Source: GBS-DC sp037442365 (lineage in GTDB: Bacteria > Armatimonadota > Fimbriimonadia > Fimbriimonadales > GBS-DC). Taken from it: a DNA stretch of 64,000 bases. Shown in pieces: positions 35,137-44,496 of the stretch. The stretch lies in contig JBBIQK010000001.1 of NCBI GenBank assembly GCA_037442365.1, positions 1 through 64,000 on the forward strand. The letters are read 5' to 3'. Both the position numbers and the translations under genes were made by a program. The notes beneath the pieces were generated by a model. That model did not search any database and was not told the origin of the DNA. It was given only the letters and a program-made list of their open reading frames with translations. How positions within the stretch are numbered: the first letter of the stretch is position 1; each line of letters starts with the position of its first letter.

Positions 35137-35166
35137 GGGCTGAGAGACAACTCTCAGCCCATTTTT
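35137..35166 (+). terminator. Rho-independent terminator of the PEP-CTERM gene
   Basis: A perfect 10-bp stem (GGGCTGAGAG / CTCTCAGCCC), ACAA loop, then ATTTTT, 31 bases past the stop. Confidence 0.92.
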
Positions 35167-35193
35167 CGTTTGCCTGTAGCCAGCGCGCAGGGT

Positions 35194-37686
35194 TTACTGG
35201 AGTGCAGCGGTGGTCAGGTCGCTCTCGCCGGCAGGCGGCAGGTCTTCGCCCTTGACGAACACGATTTCGTTGCTCTCGTTGAGCCGCGCGATAATTGTGT
35301 CGCCCTCTTCGAAGCGCCCCAGCAGCAGCTGCTCCGAGAGCGGGTCTTCGATCATCTGCTGCACCACGCGGCGCAGCGGGCGCGCGCCGTAGTTCGGGTC
35401 GTAGCCCTTCTGCGCCAGCAGCTCTTTCACCGCAGGCTCCAGCACCAGACGCATGTTGTGTCCGGCGAGCTGTTCCTGCACACGCGCGACCATGATGTCC
35501 ACAATCTGCAGAATCTCGTTGCGCGTGAGCGGATGGAACACGATGACCTCGTCCACGCGGTTGAGGAACTCTGGGCGGAAGAGCTTCTTCATCTCTTCCA
35601 TAATGCGGTTGCGCATCGCTTCGTAGGCGCGCGGGTCTTCAGGATCTGTCGCCTTATCGCGGCGCAATCCGATGCCTGCCTCCTCCACGACCGAGCGCAC
35701 GCCCACATTGCTGGTCATGATGATAATCGTGTTGCGGAAGTCGACCACATGCCCCTGCGAGTCGGTGAGGCGTCCGTCTTCCATCACCTGCAGCAGCAGG
35801 TTGAACACATCGGGGTGCGCTTTCTCGATTTCGTCCAGCAGCACCACGCTGTAGGGCTGGCGTCGCACCGCTTCGGTCAGCACACCGCCCTCCTCGTAGC
35901 CGACATAGCCCGGCGGCGCGCCAATCAGGCGGGAGACATTGAACCGCTCCATGTATTCGCTCATGTCGATGCGGATGAGGTTGTTCTCGTTGTCGAACAG
36001 GTAGCCCGCCAGCGCGCGCGCCAGCTCGGTTTTGCCGACGCCTGTGGGACCGAGGAAGATAAAAGTACCCATCGGTCGCTTGGGGTCTTTAAGCCCGGAG
36101 CGTGCGCGGCGCAGGGCGCGCGCGACAGCGGAGACCGCGTCGTGCTGCCCAATCACGCGGCGGTGTAGTTCGTCCTCGATGTGCAGCAGCTTCTGCGTCT
36201 CGCTCTCCACCAGCCGCGCGACGGGGATGCCCGTCCAGCTCTGCACGATATGGGCGACATCGTGTTCGGTGACCAGCGTGGTCATCTCCTGGCGCGAGGC
36301 TTCCCATTCCTCTTCCATCGCCTCGATGCGCTCCTGCAGGGCGACCTTGCGGTCTTCCAGCGCGTCCAGTCGGTCGAAGTCGTTCTGCTGGCGCGCGCTG
36401 GCGATTTCCTTCTGCACCATCTCCAGCTCGCCCTTGGCTTTGCGCAGTTCGAGCGGCGGCAGGGTCTGCTGCAGCTTCACGCGCGAGGACGCCTCATCGA
36501 TAAGGTCAATCGCCTTGTCGGGTAGGAAGCGGTCGGTGATGTAGCGGCTGGAGAGTTTGACCGCTGCTTCGACCGCGCTGTCGGTGATAATCACGCGGTG
36601 GTGTGTCTCGTAGCGATCGCGCAGCCCCTTGAGGATTTGTACCGCCTCTTCGGGCGACGGCTCACGCACCTGTACGGGCTGGAATCGTCGCTCCAGGGCG
36701 GCGTCGCGCTCGATGTATTTGCGGTACTCATCCTGCGTGGTCGCGCCGACGCACTGCAGTTCGCCGCGCGCGAGGGCAGGCTTCATGATGTTGGAGGCGT
36801 CGATCGCGCCCTCTGCCGCGCCCGCGCCGATAAGCGTGTGCAACTCGTCGATAAACAGAATCACATCGCCCTGCGCCTTGCGCACTTCGTCCAGCACACG
36901 CTTCATACGCTCTTCGAACTCGCCGCGATACTTCGTGCCCGCGACCAGCCCCGCCAGATCCAGCGAGATGAGCCGCTTGTTGCGCAGCTGGTCCGGTACA
37001 TCGCCCTGCACGATGCGCTGCGCCAGCCCTTCCACGATGGCGGTCTTGCCCACGCCGGGCGGTCCCACCAGCACCGGGTTGTTTTTCGTGCGTCGCGCCA
37101 GAATCTGCATCACGCGCTCGACCTCGTTATGGCGCCCAATGACGGGGTCCAGCTTGCCCTGTCGCGCCATCTCGGTCAGGTCGCGTCCAAACTCATCGAG
37201 GGTGGGCGTGCGCGAGCGTTGCGGGCGCGAGGCAGGCGCAGGCTGTCCCTCATGCTCCTGCAGGTTCATCACCTCGCGGCGGGCGCGGTCGAGTTCGACG
37301 CCGAGTTTGTGCAGTACGCGCGCCGCCAACCCCTCACCCTCGCGAATCAAGCCCAGCAGCAAATGTTCCGTGCCGATATAGTTGTTGTTCAGTTGCCGCG
37401 CCTCGTCATAGGCAAGGTCGATCACACGCTTGGCGCGCGAGGTGAGTTGCATCTCCGCGCCGTAGCGCGCCTCGCTACGGGTGGCGTAGCGTTCAATCTC
37501 ATTGCGAATGCGCTGCAGGCTCACCCCCATCCGATCCAGAATACGCGCCGCGACGCTGTCCGACTCCCGCACCAGCCCCAGCAACAGGTGCTCGGTGCTG
37601 ACCTGAGACTCACCCAGCCGCTGCGCCTCTTCCTGCGCATAGAAGATGACCTTCCGCGCGCGCTCCGTAAAGCGTTGCCACATCAT
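35194..37686 (-). CDS. clpC: ATP-dependent Clp protease ATP-binding subunit ClpC
   Basis: An 830-residue Hsp100 unfoldase that feeds substrates to ClpP. Two Clp-N repeats (FTERARKVIFYAQEEA and LTSRAKRVIDLAYDEA, each with STEHLLLGL or GTEHLLLGL) precede AAA-1 (GPPGVGKTA), a coiled-coil middle domain and AAA-2 (GPTGVGKTE). This layout is ClpC rather than ClpA or ClpB. The ctsR-mcsA-mcsB genes that precede clpC in Firmicutes are absent. GGAGGG lies just before the start; ATGs at 37686 and 37683 are equivalent. A TACAAT at 37835-37840 could be its -10. Confidence 0.96.
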   Translation of the reverse strand: MMWQRFTERARKVIFYAQEEAQRLGESQVSTEHLLLGLVRESDSVAARILDRMGVSLQRIRNEIERYATRSEARYGAEMQLTSRAKRVIDLAYDEARQLNNNYIGTEHLLLGLIREGEGLAARVLHKLGVELDRARREVMNLQEHEGQPAPASRPQRSRTPTLDEFGRDLTEMARQGKLDPVIGRHNEVERVMQILARRTKNNPVLVGPPGVGKTAIVEGLAQRIVQGDVPDQLRNKRLISLDLAGLVAGTKYRGEFEERMKRVLDEVRKAQGDVILFIDELHTLIGAGAAEGAIDASNIMKPALARGELQCVGATTQDEYRKYIERDAALERRFQPVQVREPSPEEAVQILKGLRDRYETHHRVIITDSAVEAAVKLSSRYITDRFLPDKAIDLIDEASSRVKLQQTLPPLELRKAKGELEMVQKEIASARQQNDFDRLDALEDRKVALQERIEAMEEEWEASRQEMTTLVTEHDVAHIVQSWTGIPVARLVESETQKLLHIEDELHRRVIGQHDAVSAVARALRRARSGLKDPKRPMGTFIFLGPTGVGKTELARALAGYLFDNENNLIRIDMSEYMERFNVSRLIGAPPGYVGYEEGGVLTEAVRRQPYSVVLLDEIEKAHPDVFNLLLQVMEDGRLTDSQGHVVDFRNTIIIMTSNVGVRSVVEEAGIGLRRDKATDPEDPRAYEAMRNRIMEEMKKLFRPEFLNRVDEVIVFHPLTRNEILQIVDIMVARVQEQLAGHNMRLVLEPAVKELLAQKGYDPNYGARPLRRVVQQMIEDPLSEQLLLGRFEEGDTIIARLNESNEIVFVKGEDLPPAGESDLTTAALQ

Positions 37687-37834
37687 TCTCGACCCTCCAG
37701 CGCGGCATAGTCGCCGTCATCTATTTGGACAACATCGTATCGATAGAATGTTTCCATACAACCTCCAGTGATTCATCAGGAGATGCTCGCCAGCCGAATT
37801 ATCGGCGACTGAAGTCTAATTTCTCCCCGCCTAT

Positions 37835-37840
37835 ATTGTA
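37835..37840 (-). promoter_or_regulatory. Possible -10 (TACAAT) for clpC
   Basis: TACAAT on the minus strand ~150 bases upstream of clpC; the -35 region is poor and the leader is long, so this is tentative. Confidence 0.3.
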
Positions 37841-37897
37841 GCACAATTCGGGGGGCTAAATGCAAGGGGGAAGGGCGTGTTTCGAGGGTGAGGCGGG

Positions 37898-37903
37898 TAT
37901 ACT
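37898..37903 (+). promoter_or_regulatory. -10 (TATACT) of the lipoprotein-like gene
   Basis: GGGTATACT lies 11 bases before the ATG at 37915, with no ribosome site between, so a nearly leaderless transcript is predicted. Confidence 0.5.
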
Positions 37904-37914
37904 CACACGCAGAA

Positions 37915-38931
37915 ATGCCAGCACGCAGGCGGTTCGCGCAGGAAGAGATCTATTTGCGGCCGCGGCGCTTCCGCCAGACGCCGAAGTCGTTCCTCATCGC
38001 CTTCGCGTACGCGATGGGCGTGTCTGTGCTGCTTTCTGCTTGCCAGAGTCGGACCGAGTCGCGTGTGCGAATAGACTTCTCACGCACAGCGCAGATGCTG
38101 GCGCTTGCGCCCGCCCCTGTGCCTCCGATTCAATTGCCTGCGCAGTCGGTTGTCGCCGCGCCCGACGCTTCTGTGCTGCCCCGTCTTGAGGCGCCTGCGC
38201 CCACCGAGGCGCTTCGCAGGCGACGCGCGCTCGCGCTGGAGAGCATCGAGCAACAGCGCGCCGCCGTGCGCGAGCAACTCCTGCAGGCGCGCCTGCAGGG
38301 CTTGCCCGAACTGGAGGCGCGCTGGGCGGCGGAACTGCGCGCCGAGTACGACCTGGGCGCCCTCCGCGCGGAACACGACGCCGCATGGCGCGAGGCGTTT
38401 CAGGCATACGGACAGGCGCGCTTCCCCCTGCTGGTCGCCTTAATCTTTACCGCGCCCGACAGCGACGCCCGCCGCAGTGCGCAGGCGCAGTTAGACCAGC
38501 ATGACCGCGCATGGCAGCAGCGTGAGCAAGCCCTTGCGGCGGCATACCAGGCGCAGCGAGAGCGAATCGAGCAGGAGATTGCCGTGCGCGTGAACGCCCG
38601 CAGGCGCGAGTATGTGCGCAATGCCGAGCAGGAGGTGCAGGCGCAGTTAGCGGATCAGCCTGACCCTGCCGCGCTGTACCTGCCGCCGCCGCAGACGCCG
38701 TCGCCCGCGCCCACGCGCAAGGCATCCACCCCACCCCTGCGCGTCAGCCTGCCTGCACAGCTCCTGCACGACGCCCCGCACGCACGACTCGCCGTGAACG
38801 AGCGCATGCGCCAGCAGATTCTGCGCCAGCTCGCGCAGGAGTGGGCAGATACGCACGGCTACACACTCACAAACGATCCGAACGCGCCCGACCACACCGA
38901 CGCATTCGTGCGCTACCTGCTCGCCAGATAG
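37915..38931 (+). CDS. Predicted lipoprotein with coiled-coil region, unknown function
   Basis: A 338-residue protein. An unusually long basic N-terminus precedes a hydrophobic segment ending in a lipobox-like VLLSACQS near residue 43, so it may be a lipoprotein with an extended n-region, or translation may start further in. Residues ~95-220 are Arg/Glu/Gln/Ala-rich and likely coiled coil. A Pro-rich linker and a compact C-terminal segment (LAVNERMRQQILRQLAQEW) follow. No family recognised. Its 3' end overlaps the convergent GH2 gene by 19 bases. Confidence 0.6.
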   Translation: MPARRRFAQEEIYLRPRRFRQTPKSFLIAFAYAMGVSVLLSACQSRTESRVRIDFSRTAQMLALAPAPVPPIQLPAQSVVAAPDASVLPRLEAPAPTEALRRRRALALESIEQQRAAVREQLLQARLQGLPELEARWAAELRAEYDLGALRAEHDAAWREAFQAYGQARFPLLVALIFTAPDSDARRSAQAQLDQHDRAWQQREQALAAAYQAQRERIEQEIAVRVNARRREYVRNAEQEVQAQLADQPDPAALYLPPPQTPSPAPTRKASTPPLRVSLPAQLLHDAPHARLAVNERMRQQILRQLAQEWADTHGYTLTNDPNAPDHTDAFVRYLLAR

Positions 38932-41597
38932 CTCAGCATCGCCCAGAGCCAGTATTGCCCCGCGGGGTGATAGCGCAGGGTGATGGGCGTGTCGCCCTGA
39001 TGTCCCGCGAAGTGGAGCGTGCTGACCAGCAGCCTGCCCGCGCCGAGATGCGCCTCCGCCAGGTAGGTATGGGTGTACCCCGTGCGCGTGTCGACGCGCC
39101 GCCAGATGGGGCACAGGAGCGCGTCCAACAGTGCGTCTGCCTGCAGCGCGAAATCAGTGCTGAACGCAAACAGGCGCGCGTCCAGATACTCTGGGCGCGG
39201 CAGGCGCTCCCAGAGCGGATGGGGCAGGAACTGGTGCGCCGCCTCGCGCCAGAAGGGCAAACGCACACACGCGGGCGTCGGCGTGGGCATCAGCCACAGC
39301 GCACATCCCCCCTGCTCCACAAACGCCGTGTGCGACGGCTCCCAGTGCGTGGTGAGCAGCACACTTCCCACAGGAGGCGCGTCGCCCCCTTGCAGGCGCA
39401 CAAAGTTTTCGGGCGTCGGCAGTCCCCAGAGCGCGTCCGTCGGGTCGTACACACACACCTGCCCCAGCGACTCCCACGCAGGCACGGGATAGACGCCCCA
39501 GCGCCACTCGTTCGCACTCACCACCGCGCCCGACGAATCGTGCAGTTCGGCGACAAAGCGCACGCTCGTCGGCAGGGGCGTATCAGGCAGCCTCAGCTCC
39601 GCCTGTGTCAGGAAGGCGACGCCCCCTGCAATCCGTCCGACAGGCGCTTCGCCTGCCTGCACGCGCTCACCCGACTCTGTCTCCAGCCGCCAGTGCAGAG
39701 TCGCGTTCTCAAGGGGCGCGCCGTAGTGCGACACACTCAGGCGTGGGTAGACCGTGCGCCCTGCAAGGTGATTGTACGGGTCGGGGTTCACCGGGCGGTC
39801 GCCGCCCGCAATCCAGTCGCGCCGCCGATGCCAGTCCAGCAGCAGCACGGTATCGGCGTTGAAACCTGTATAGGTTTCGGGCGTAATCTTCAACATTCCG
39901 TGCTCATCGAGGATGCCAGCCGTGCTGATCGGCGTGTCCTTCAGCCCCGTGACCACATAGCCCGAAGTGTCCTGCATCGCGCGCATCGTCTCCAGCACGA
40001 GTTTATGGTAAGCAACCGTCTCAAGACGCGAGGTGCGCACAAGTTCGGGCAGCGCGTCGGCGACGCCCGCCTTGTGCAGCCGCTCCTCGACAAAGGGCGT
40101 CTCAAAGAACCAGCGCACGCCCTGCGGATTCACTTCGGGGTCGCGCGAGAGCCACCAGAGCTGCTCGGCAGGCGTATGCTGGCGCAGGGTCATAAAGTCG
40201 CGCATGGTATCGTGGTCGGCGAACTCGCCCTGCAGCCATGGCGCGGGTGTGCGAGGCGTGTCCAGAAAGGCGCGGAAGGTCGTCCGCGCGAAGTGGGCGT
40301 CGCCGTAGAGGTGGTAGTCAGCGAAGTCGGCGTACTCCTGCAACGCGCCGCCGTAGCATTCGCCGCCGCCGCTATTGTCGCGCACCAGCGGGCTGCCTGT
40401 GAGCTGTTTCACCAGCGCGTACAGCTCGCCCAGCGCGTCGCTGGGGAAACGCGCCGACAGCTCGCAGCCCAGCGTCCACAGGATTATCGACGGGTGGTTG
40501 CGCGTCTGGCGCACAATCGCCGCGTATTCGCGTTGCGCCTGCGCAATCTGCTCGGCGTCCATCTGCGGCAGCCACAGCGGTAGCTCCAGCCACACCAGCA
40601 TCCCCAGCGCGTCGCACAGGCGCAGATACTCGCGACCGGGAACCCACAGGCACGCCTTGAGCAGATTGAACCCGCACTGCTGGGCGGCGCATAGCTCGCG
40701 CGCGGCGGTCTCGTGGTCGGGATTCGGCGCGTGCGTGTGCAGGTACCAGCCCCAGTGCAACACGCCGCGCGGATAAATCGGCTGCCCATTCAGCAGGATG
40801 GTTGCGCCGTCCACAGCAACCGTGCGCAACCCGAACGCGGTCTCGAAGGCGTGGCTGCGCCGTCCCTCCTGCCAGACCTCCGCCGTCAGGCGGTACAGGC
40901 GCGGCTGGGCGGGCGACCATGGCTGCGGGTCGGCAATCTGCAGCGCGTGCGTCCATCGGGGCGCGCTGGCTTCGAGTTGCGCCTCGGCGACTGTGCGTCC
41001 GTCGGGGTCATGCACTGTGAGGCGAACGGTAGCAGGGAGCGCGCCGCCCAGTGCGCCCTCGATAATCACCTGCCCGTTTGCCTCACCGCGCACCCACAGG
41101 TCGCACAGCCACGACTCGCCCGTCTCGAACACCCACACAGGCTGCCACAGCCCCCCAAACGCGCACGACACATACGGCAGGAACCCGCTCAACACCTGCG
41201 GCACAGGGTAGGTCGCCCCGCCGTTTTTGGTAATCTGTACGCGCAGGTGGTTTTCGCCTGCTCGAAGCGCGTCAGTGATGTCCCAGCAAAAGCTATCCCA
41301 GATGCCGCGATGCACGCCGATGGGCGCGTCGTTCAGAAACCCGCGCGCCTCGTAGCTCGCGCCCCCAAAGTGCAGCCAGTAGCGCTTACCCCGTTCAGGG
41401 CGCGCCTCGAACGCGCACCGATAGGCGCACGGACCCTCGAACGCGCGTGGGACGCCATAATCCTCCCACGCGCTGGGCACGCGCACGGGAATGGACCTGC
41501 CCTCTACCTCCAGCGTCCACTCGTGCAGGGGGACTGCCGATGCGTGTGTGTGTTCTGTGAGCAGGGGAGCGTGAGCTGCTGCCTCAGGTGCTATCAT
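38913..41597 (-). CDS. Glycoside hydrolase family 2 protein
   Basis: An 894-residue GH2-type beta-glycosidase. A jelly-roll sugar-binding domain (SAWEDYGVP..., GASYEARGFLNDAPIGVHRG) precedes an Ig-like domain and a TIM barrel. The barrel has the family acid/base region NHPSIILWTLGCELS and a candidate nucleophile in LQGEFADHD. A C-terminal extension of ~300 residues follows. There is no signal peptide, so it is cytoplasmic. Substrate cannot be deduced; beta-galactosidase, glucuronidase and mannosidase relatives share these motifs. The start lies six bases from a TACCAT -10 with no ribosome site. Confidence 0.85.
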   Translation of the reverse strand: MIAPEAAAHAPLLTEHTHASAVPLHEWTLEVEGRSIPVRVPSAWEDYGVPRAFEGPCAYRCAFEARPERGKRYWLHFGGASYEARGFLNDAPIGVHRGIWDSFCWDITDALRAGENHLRVQITKNGGATYPVPQVLSGFLPYVSCAFGGLWQPVWVFETGESWLCDLWVRGEANGQVIIEGALGGALPATVRLTVHDPDGRTVAEAQLEASAPRWTHALQIADPQPWSPAQPRLYRLTAEVWQEGRRSHAFETAFGLRTVAVDGATILLNGQPIYPRGVLHWGWYLHTHAPNPDHETAARELCAAQQCGFNLLKACLWVPGREYLRLCDALGMLVWLELPLWLPQMDAEQIAQAQREYAAIVRQTRNHPSIILWTLGCELSARFPSDALGELYALVKQLTGSPLVRDNSGGGECYGGALQEYADFADYHLYGDAHFARTTFRAFLDTPRTPAPWLQGEFADHDTMRDFMTLRQHTPAEQLWWLSRDPEVNPQGVRWFFETPFVEERLHKAGVADALPELVRTSRLETVAYHKLVLETMRAMQDTSGYVVTGLKDTPISTAGILDEHGMLKITPETYTGFNADTVLLLDWHRRRDWIAGGDRPVNPDPYNHLAGRTVYPRLSVSHYGAPLENATLHWRLETESGERVQAGEAPVGRIAGGVAFLTQAELRLPDTPLPTSVRFVAELHDSSGAVVSANEWRWGVYPVPAWESLGQVCVYDPTDALWGLPTPENFVRLQGGDAPPVGSVLLTTHWEPSHTAFVEQGGCALWLMPTPTPACVRLPFWREAAHQFLPHPLWERLPRPEYLDARLFAFSTDFALQADALLDALLCPIWRRVDTRTGYTHTYLAEAHLGAGRLLVSTLHFAGHQGDTPITLRYHPAGQYWLWAMLSYLASR

Positions 41598-41603
41598 ACG
41601 AAA

Positions 41604-41609
41604 ATGGTA
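41604..41609 (-). promoter_or_regulatory. -10 (TACCAT) of the GH2 gene, leaderless type
   Basis: GGTACCAT on the minus strand, six bases before the ATG and without a Shine-Dalgarno sequence. Confidence 0.45.
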
Positions 41610-41618
41610 CCTGCTCTC

Positions 41619-43175
41619 CTAATGCCGAAAGTGCCGTATCCCGGTAAACACCATCGCGACGCCCAGTTCGTTGGCGGCGGCGATGACTTCAGGGTCTTTT
41701 TTCGAGCCGCCCGGCTGCACAATCGCACGGACGCCCGCCCGCGCCGCCAGCTCAACGCTGTCTGGGAAGGGGAAGAAGGCATCCGACGCCAGTGACGCGC
41801 CCTGCGCCCGCTCGCCCGCCTGCTCCAGCGCGAGCCGCACCGAGCCGACACGGTTCATCTGCCCCGCCCCGACGCCCCACACCACACCGCCGCGCGCGAC
41901 CACGATCGCGTTCGATTTGACATGCTTAACCACGCGCCACGCGAAGTGCAAATCGCGCCACTCGCTCTCGGTCGGGATGCGCTCGGTGATCACCTGCAGC
42001 GCGTCGGGGTTCCAGTCCAGTGTGTCGCGCTCGGTGTAGAGGACGCCGCCCGTAAGGCTGCGCAGGGCGTAGCCGCGCATCTGATCGGGCGGGAGCAACT
42101 GCCCTGTGCGCAGCAGGCGCACATTCTGCCCCCAGCCCTTGCGCTCCTGAAACACCGTCAGCGCGTCAGGGGCGAACTCTGGCGCGAGAATCACCTCGAA
42201 AAAGGCGCCCGGCGCGACCATCGCTTCCGCCGCCTCGCGGTCAATCGGGCGGTTGCAGGCGACAATCCCGCCGAACGCCGACACGGGGTCTGCCTCCAGC
42301 GCACGCAGAAACGCCTCCGTGAGGCTGTCGCCCAGAGCGACGCCACATGGGTTCGTGTGCTTGATAATCGCGCAGGCAGGCTCGGTGAACTCGCGCACCA
42401 GCTCCAGCGCGGCGTCGGCGTCCAGCAGGTTGTTGTACGAAAGCTCCTTGCCCCAGAGTTGCTCGGCGGTTGCGATACAGCCCGCAGGGGCGAACGGCTC
42501 GCGGTAGAACGCCGCCTGCTGGTGCGGGTTCTCGCCGTAGCGCAGTCGCTGGGCGAGGCGGAAGGTCGGCGTCAGCGTCTCCGGCAGCGCGCCGTCGGGG
42601 TCGTAGCGGCGGAACCAATCGGCAATCAGCGCGTCGTACTCGGCGACATGGGCAAACGCGCGATACGCCAGCATCGCGCGCTCATCGCGGCTAAAACCGC
42701 CCGCCTGCAACCGCGCCGCCGCCCACTCGTAGTCTGTCGGGCGCACCACCACCGCCACATGCTCGAAATTCTTCGCCGCCGCGCGAATCAGCGTCGGACC
42801 GCCGATGTCGATCTGCTCAATCTGCTCGGTTTCGGACGCGCCCGCCCGCAACGCCTGCTCGAATGGGTACAGGTTCACCACCACCAGCTCGATGGGGGGG
42901 ATTCCCAGCTCGTGCAGGGTTTGCTCGTGTTCGGGCAGGCTGCGGTTCGCCAGCAGCGCGGCGTGAATACGCGGGTGCAGGGTCTTGACGCGCCCATCCA
43001 GAATTTCGGGGAAGCCTGTCCAGTTGCTGACCTCCTGCACGGGCAGTCCCCCATCGCGCAGGGCGCGCGCTGTGCCGCCCGTTGACAAAAACTCGAAGCC
43101 CAGCGCGTGCAGGGCGCGGGCAAACGGCTCCAGCCCGCGCTTGTCGGAGACGCTGATGAGTGCGATTCGCGGCAT
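41619..43175 (-). CDS. purH: Bifunctional AICAR formyltransferase / IMP cyclohydrolase
   Basis: A 518-residue enzyme carrying out the last two steps of IMP synthesis. The N-terminal MGS-like cyclohydrolase domain shows ISVSDKRGLEPFA, STGGTARAL and GRVKTLHPRIHAALL. The C-terminal formyltransferase domain has RYGENPHQ and the KHTNPCGVA catalytic motif. It ends in TGIRHFRH, as usual. The ATG at 43175 is seven bases from a TATCCT -10; seven further upstream codons are rejected. No other pur genes are adjacent. Confidence 0.97.
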   Translation of the reverse strand: MPRIALISVSDKRGLEPFARALHALGFEFLSTGGTARALRDGGLPVQEVSNWTGFPEILDGRVKTLHPRIHAALLANRSLPEHEQTLHELGIPPIELVVVNLYPFEQALRAGASETEQIEQIDIGGPTLIRAAAKNFEHVAVVVRPTDYEWAAARLQAGGFSRDERAMLAYRAFAHVAEYDALIADWFRRYDPDGALPETLTPTFRLAQRLRYGENPHQQAAFYREPFAPAGCIATAEQLWGKELSYNNLLDADAALELVREFTEPACAIIKHTNPCGVALGDSLTEAFLRALEADPVSAFGGIVACNRPIDREAAEAMVAPGAFFEVILAPEFAPDALTVFQERKGWGQNVRLLRTGQLLPPDQMRGYALRSLTGGVLYTERDTLDWNPDALQVITERIPTESEWRDLHFAWRVVKHVKSNAIVVARGGVVWGVGAGQMNRVGSVRLALEQAGERAQGASLASDAFFPFPDSVELAARAGVRAIVQPGGSKKDPEVIAAANELGVAMVFTGIRHFRH

Positions 43176-43182
43176 ACGATTC

Positions 43183-43188
43183 AGGATA
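43183..43188 (-). promoter_or_regulatory. -10 (TATCCT) of purH, leaderless type
   Basis: GGGGTATCCT on the minus strand, seven bases before the purH ATG, with no ribosome site. Confidence 0.5.
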
Positions 43189-43244
43189 CCCCACACGGGC
43201 GCACGGAATGGGGTATTGCAGTGAACCCCCTCCAGACGCGAATC

Positions 43245-43276
43245 AAAAGCGCGTCCCTGCCGAAGCAGAGACGCGC
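43245..43276 (-). terminator. Terminator of the PEP-CTERM gene at 43302
   Basis: A 12-bp stem with one mismatch (GCGCGTCcCTGC / GCAGaGACGCGC) and a TTCG/CGAA tetraloop, followed on the minus strand by TTTTG, 25 bases past the stop. Confidence 0.85.
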
Positions 43277-43301
43277 CGCGAGTGATGGCGTCCGATTTCG
43301 T

Positions 43302-43964
43302 TCAGCGGCGGCGACGGCGCGCCAGCAATCCGACGAACCCCGTGCCCAGCGCAATCAGCGACGCTGGTTCAGGAACCATCATCGCCAGATTCTGGGTCTG
43401 GGGGTTGTCGATGCTGCGCAGGAAGTAGTAGTAGTCCGCCTGACCTGCCGTCGCGCTCAGCAGTGAGTTGGCATACCCCACAACCGTGGCGTTCTGACTG
43501 TACTCGAACACATCCCCGCTCAGGTTGTCGGGGTTGCCCAACGAATGGTCGTGCGCGACTTCCCACATCGCAATCTGGAAGGCGCGTCCCTTGTTGTTCA
43601 GGTCGGAGCCTGTGATGAAGGTGTCCTTCAGATTCAGCAGCGCGCCGACGCGACCATACGCCAGCCACAGCTCGTAGGTGTAATTCTGGCTGAAGTTAAT
43701 CACATGGTCCAGGTCGACGCAGAACGCCTGACTCTTGGGCGCGGTTGTCGTGAGATTGAACACGCCTGCCGTTGTGGTGGACGGGTTCGTATTGTAGGTA
43801 ATCTGCACGGAACCGCCGGGCGAAATACTGTTCAGCGTCAGAGACACTGTGCCCAGCAGGGACACTTTATCGTTGTTGAACAGCGTCGCGTTGGCAAAAG
43901 CGCCGCTTAGCAGCACAGCGCTCAACCCAATCGTTGCTCCCAGAAGACCGTAGTGTTTGTTCAT
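43302..43964 (-). CDS. PEP-CTERM sorting-domain protein
   Basis: A 220-residue secreted protein with a signal peptide ending near ANA (residue ~26). A domain of ~160 residues contains AFCVDLDHVINFSQNYTYELW and AFQIAMWEVAHD, a pattern common in PEP-CTERM and thioester/Cys-loop-like surface domains. The C-terminal VPEPASLIA, hydrophobic segment and RRRRR follow. GGGAGG precedes the ATG. Third PEP-CTERM substrate of the window; probably surface-displayed or released. Confidence 0.85.
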   Translation of the reverse strand: MNKHYGLLGATIGLSAVLLSGAFANATLFNNDKVSLLGTVSLTLNSISPGGSVQITYNTNPSTTTAGVFNLTTTAPKSQAFCVDLDHVINFSQNYTYELWLAYGRVGALLNLKDTFITGSDLNNKGRAFQIAMWEVAHDHSLGNPDNLSGDVFEYSQNATVVGYANSLLSATAGQADYYYFLRSIDNPQTQNLAMMVPEPASLIALGTGFVGLLARRRRR

Positions 43965-44084
43965 GGTTGCCTCCCGACTGCCAATCGCAGTCGAGAGGAA
44001 CAATAGCGCAGTGCGTGCCAATTCGCGCGAATCCTGCTGTCAGCCCTACGGGGTTGCGCTCGAAAACTGGTACGAAGACGGGCG

Positions 44085-44435
44085 TCAGCCCTCTTCGACA
44101 GGCGAGAAGTAGATGACCGTCACCAGGTCGTCCATCGACACGGGGCGGTCGTAGATACGCTCCAGTAGGGCAATCACATCTTCTAAGGTGCGGAACTCCG
44201 GGTTCTCGCGCTCGATGTCGCGCGGGCTGAGGTCAGCAATCGGCTTGACCTCCACGCGATCCAGAATCGCTGTGAACAGTCGCTTGCGCTTGCCGAAGCG
44301 CGGTCCGACCGTAATCCACACAATCTGCCCTGCGCTGTATTTTCGGGACTTGTCTCCCAGTCGTATCGTCGCCGTTTTGCGCAGGGAACGCAGCATATCC
44401 TCATACAGGTCCGTGTAGAAGTTCAACGCGAACAT
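44085..44435 (-). CDS. ASCH-like domain protein
   Basis: A 116-residue small cytoplasmic protein. The pattern KTATIRLGDKSRKYSAGQIVWITVGPRFGKRKRLFTAILD is a PUA-like ASCH fold, thought to bind RNA. A helical C-terminal half (TLEDVIALLERIYDRPVSMDDLVTVIYF) follows. The ATG at 44435 is nine bases after GAGGG; an ATG three codons earlier overlaps that site. Specific function unknown. Confidence 0.7.
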   Translation of the reverse strand: MFALNFYTDLYEDMLRSLRKTATIRLGDKSRKYSAGQIVWITVGPRFGKRKRLFTAILDRVEVKPIADLSPRDIERENPEFRTLEDVIALLERIYDRPVSMDDLVTVIYFSPVEEG

Positions 44436-44496
44436 AGAGATCATCCCTCTCGGTTATTCCATAGTTTGGATTTCGCCACGGCTCCGACGACTCCTG

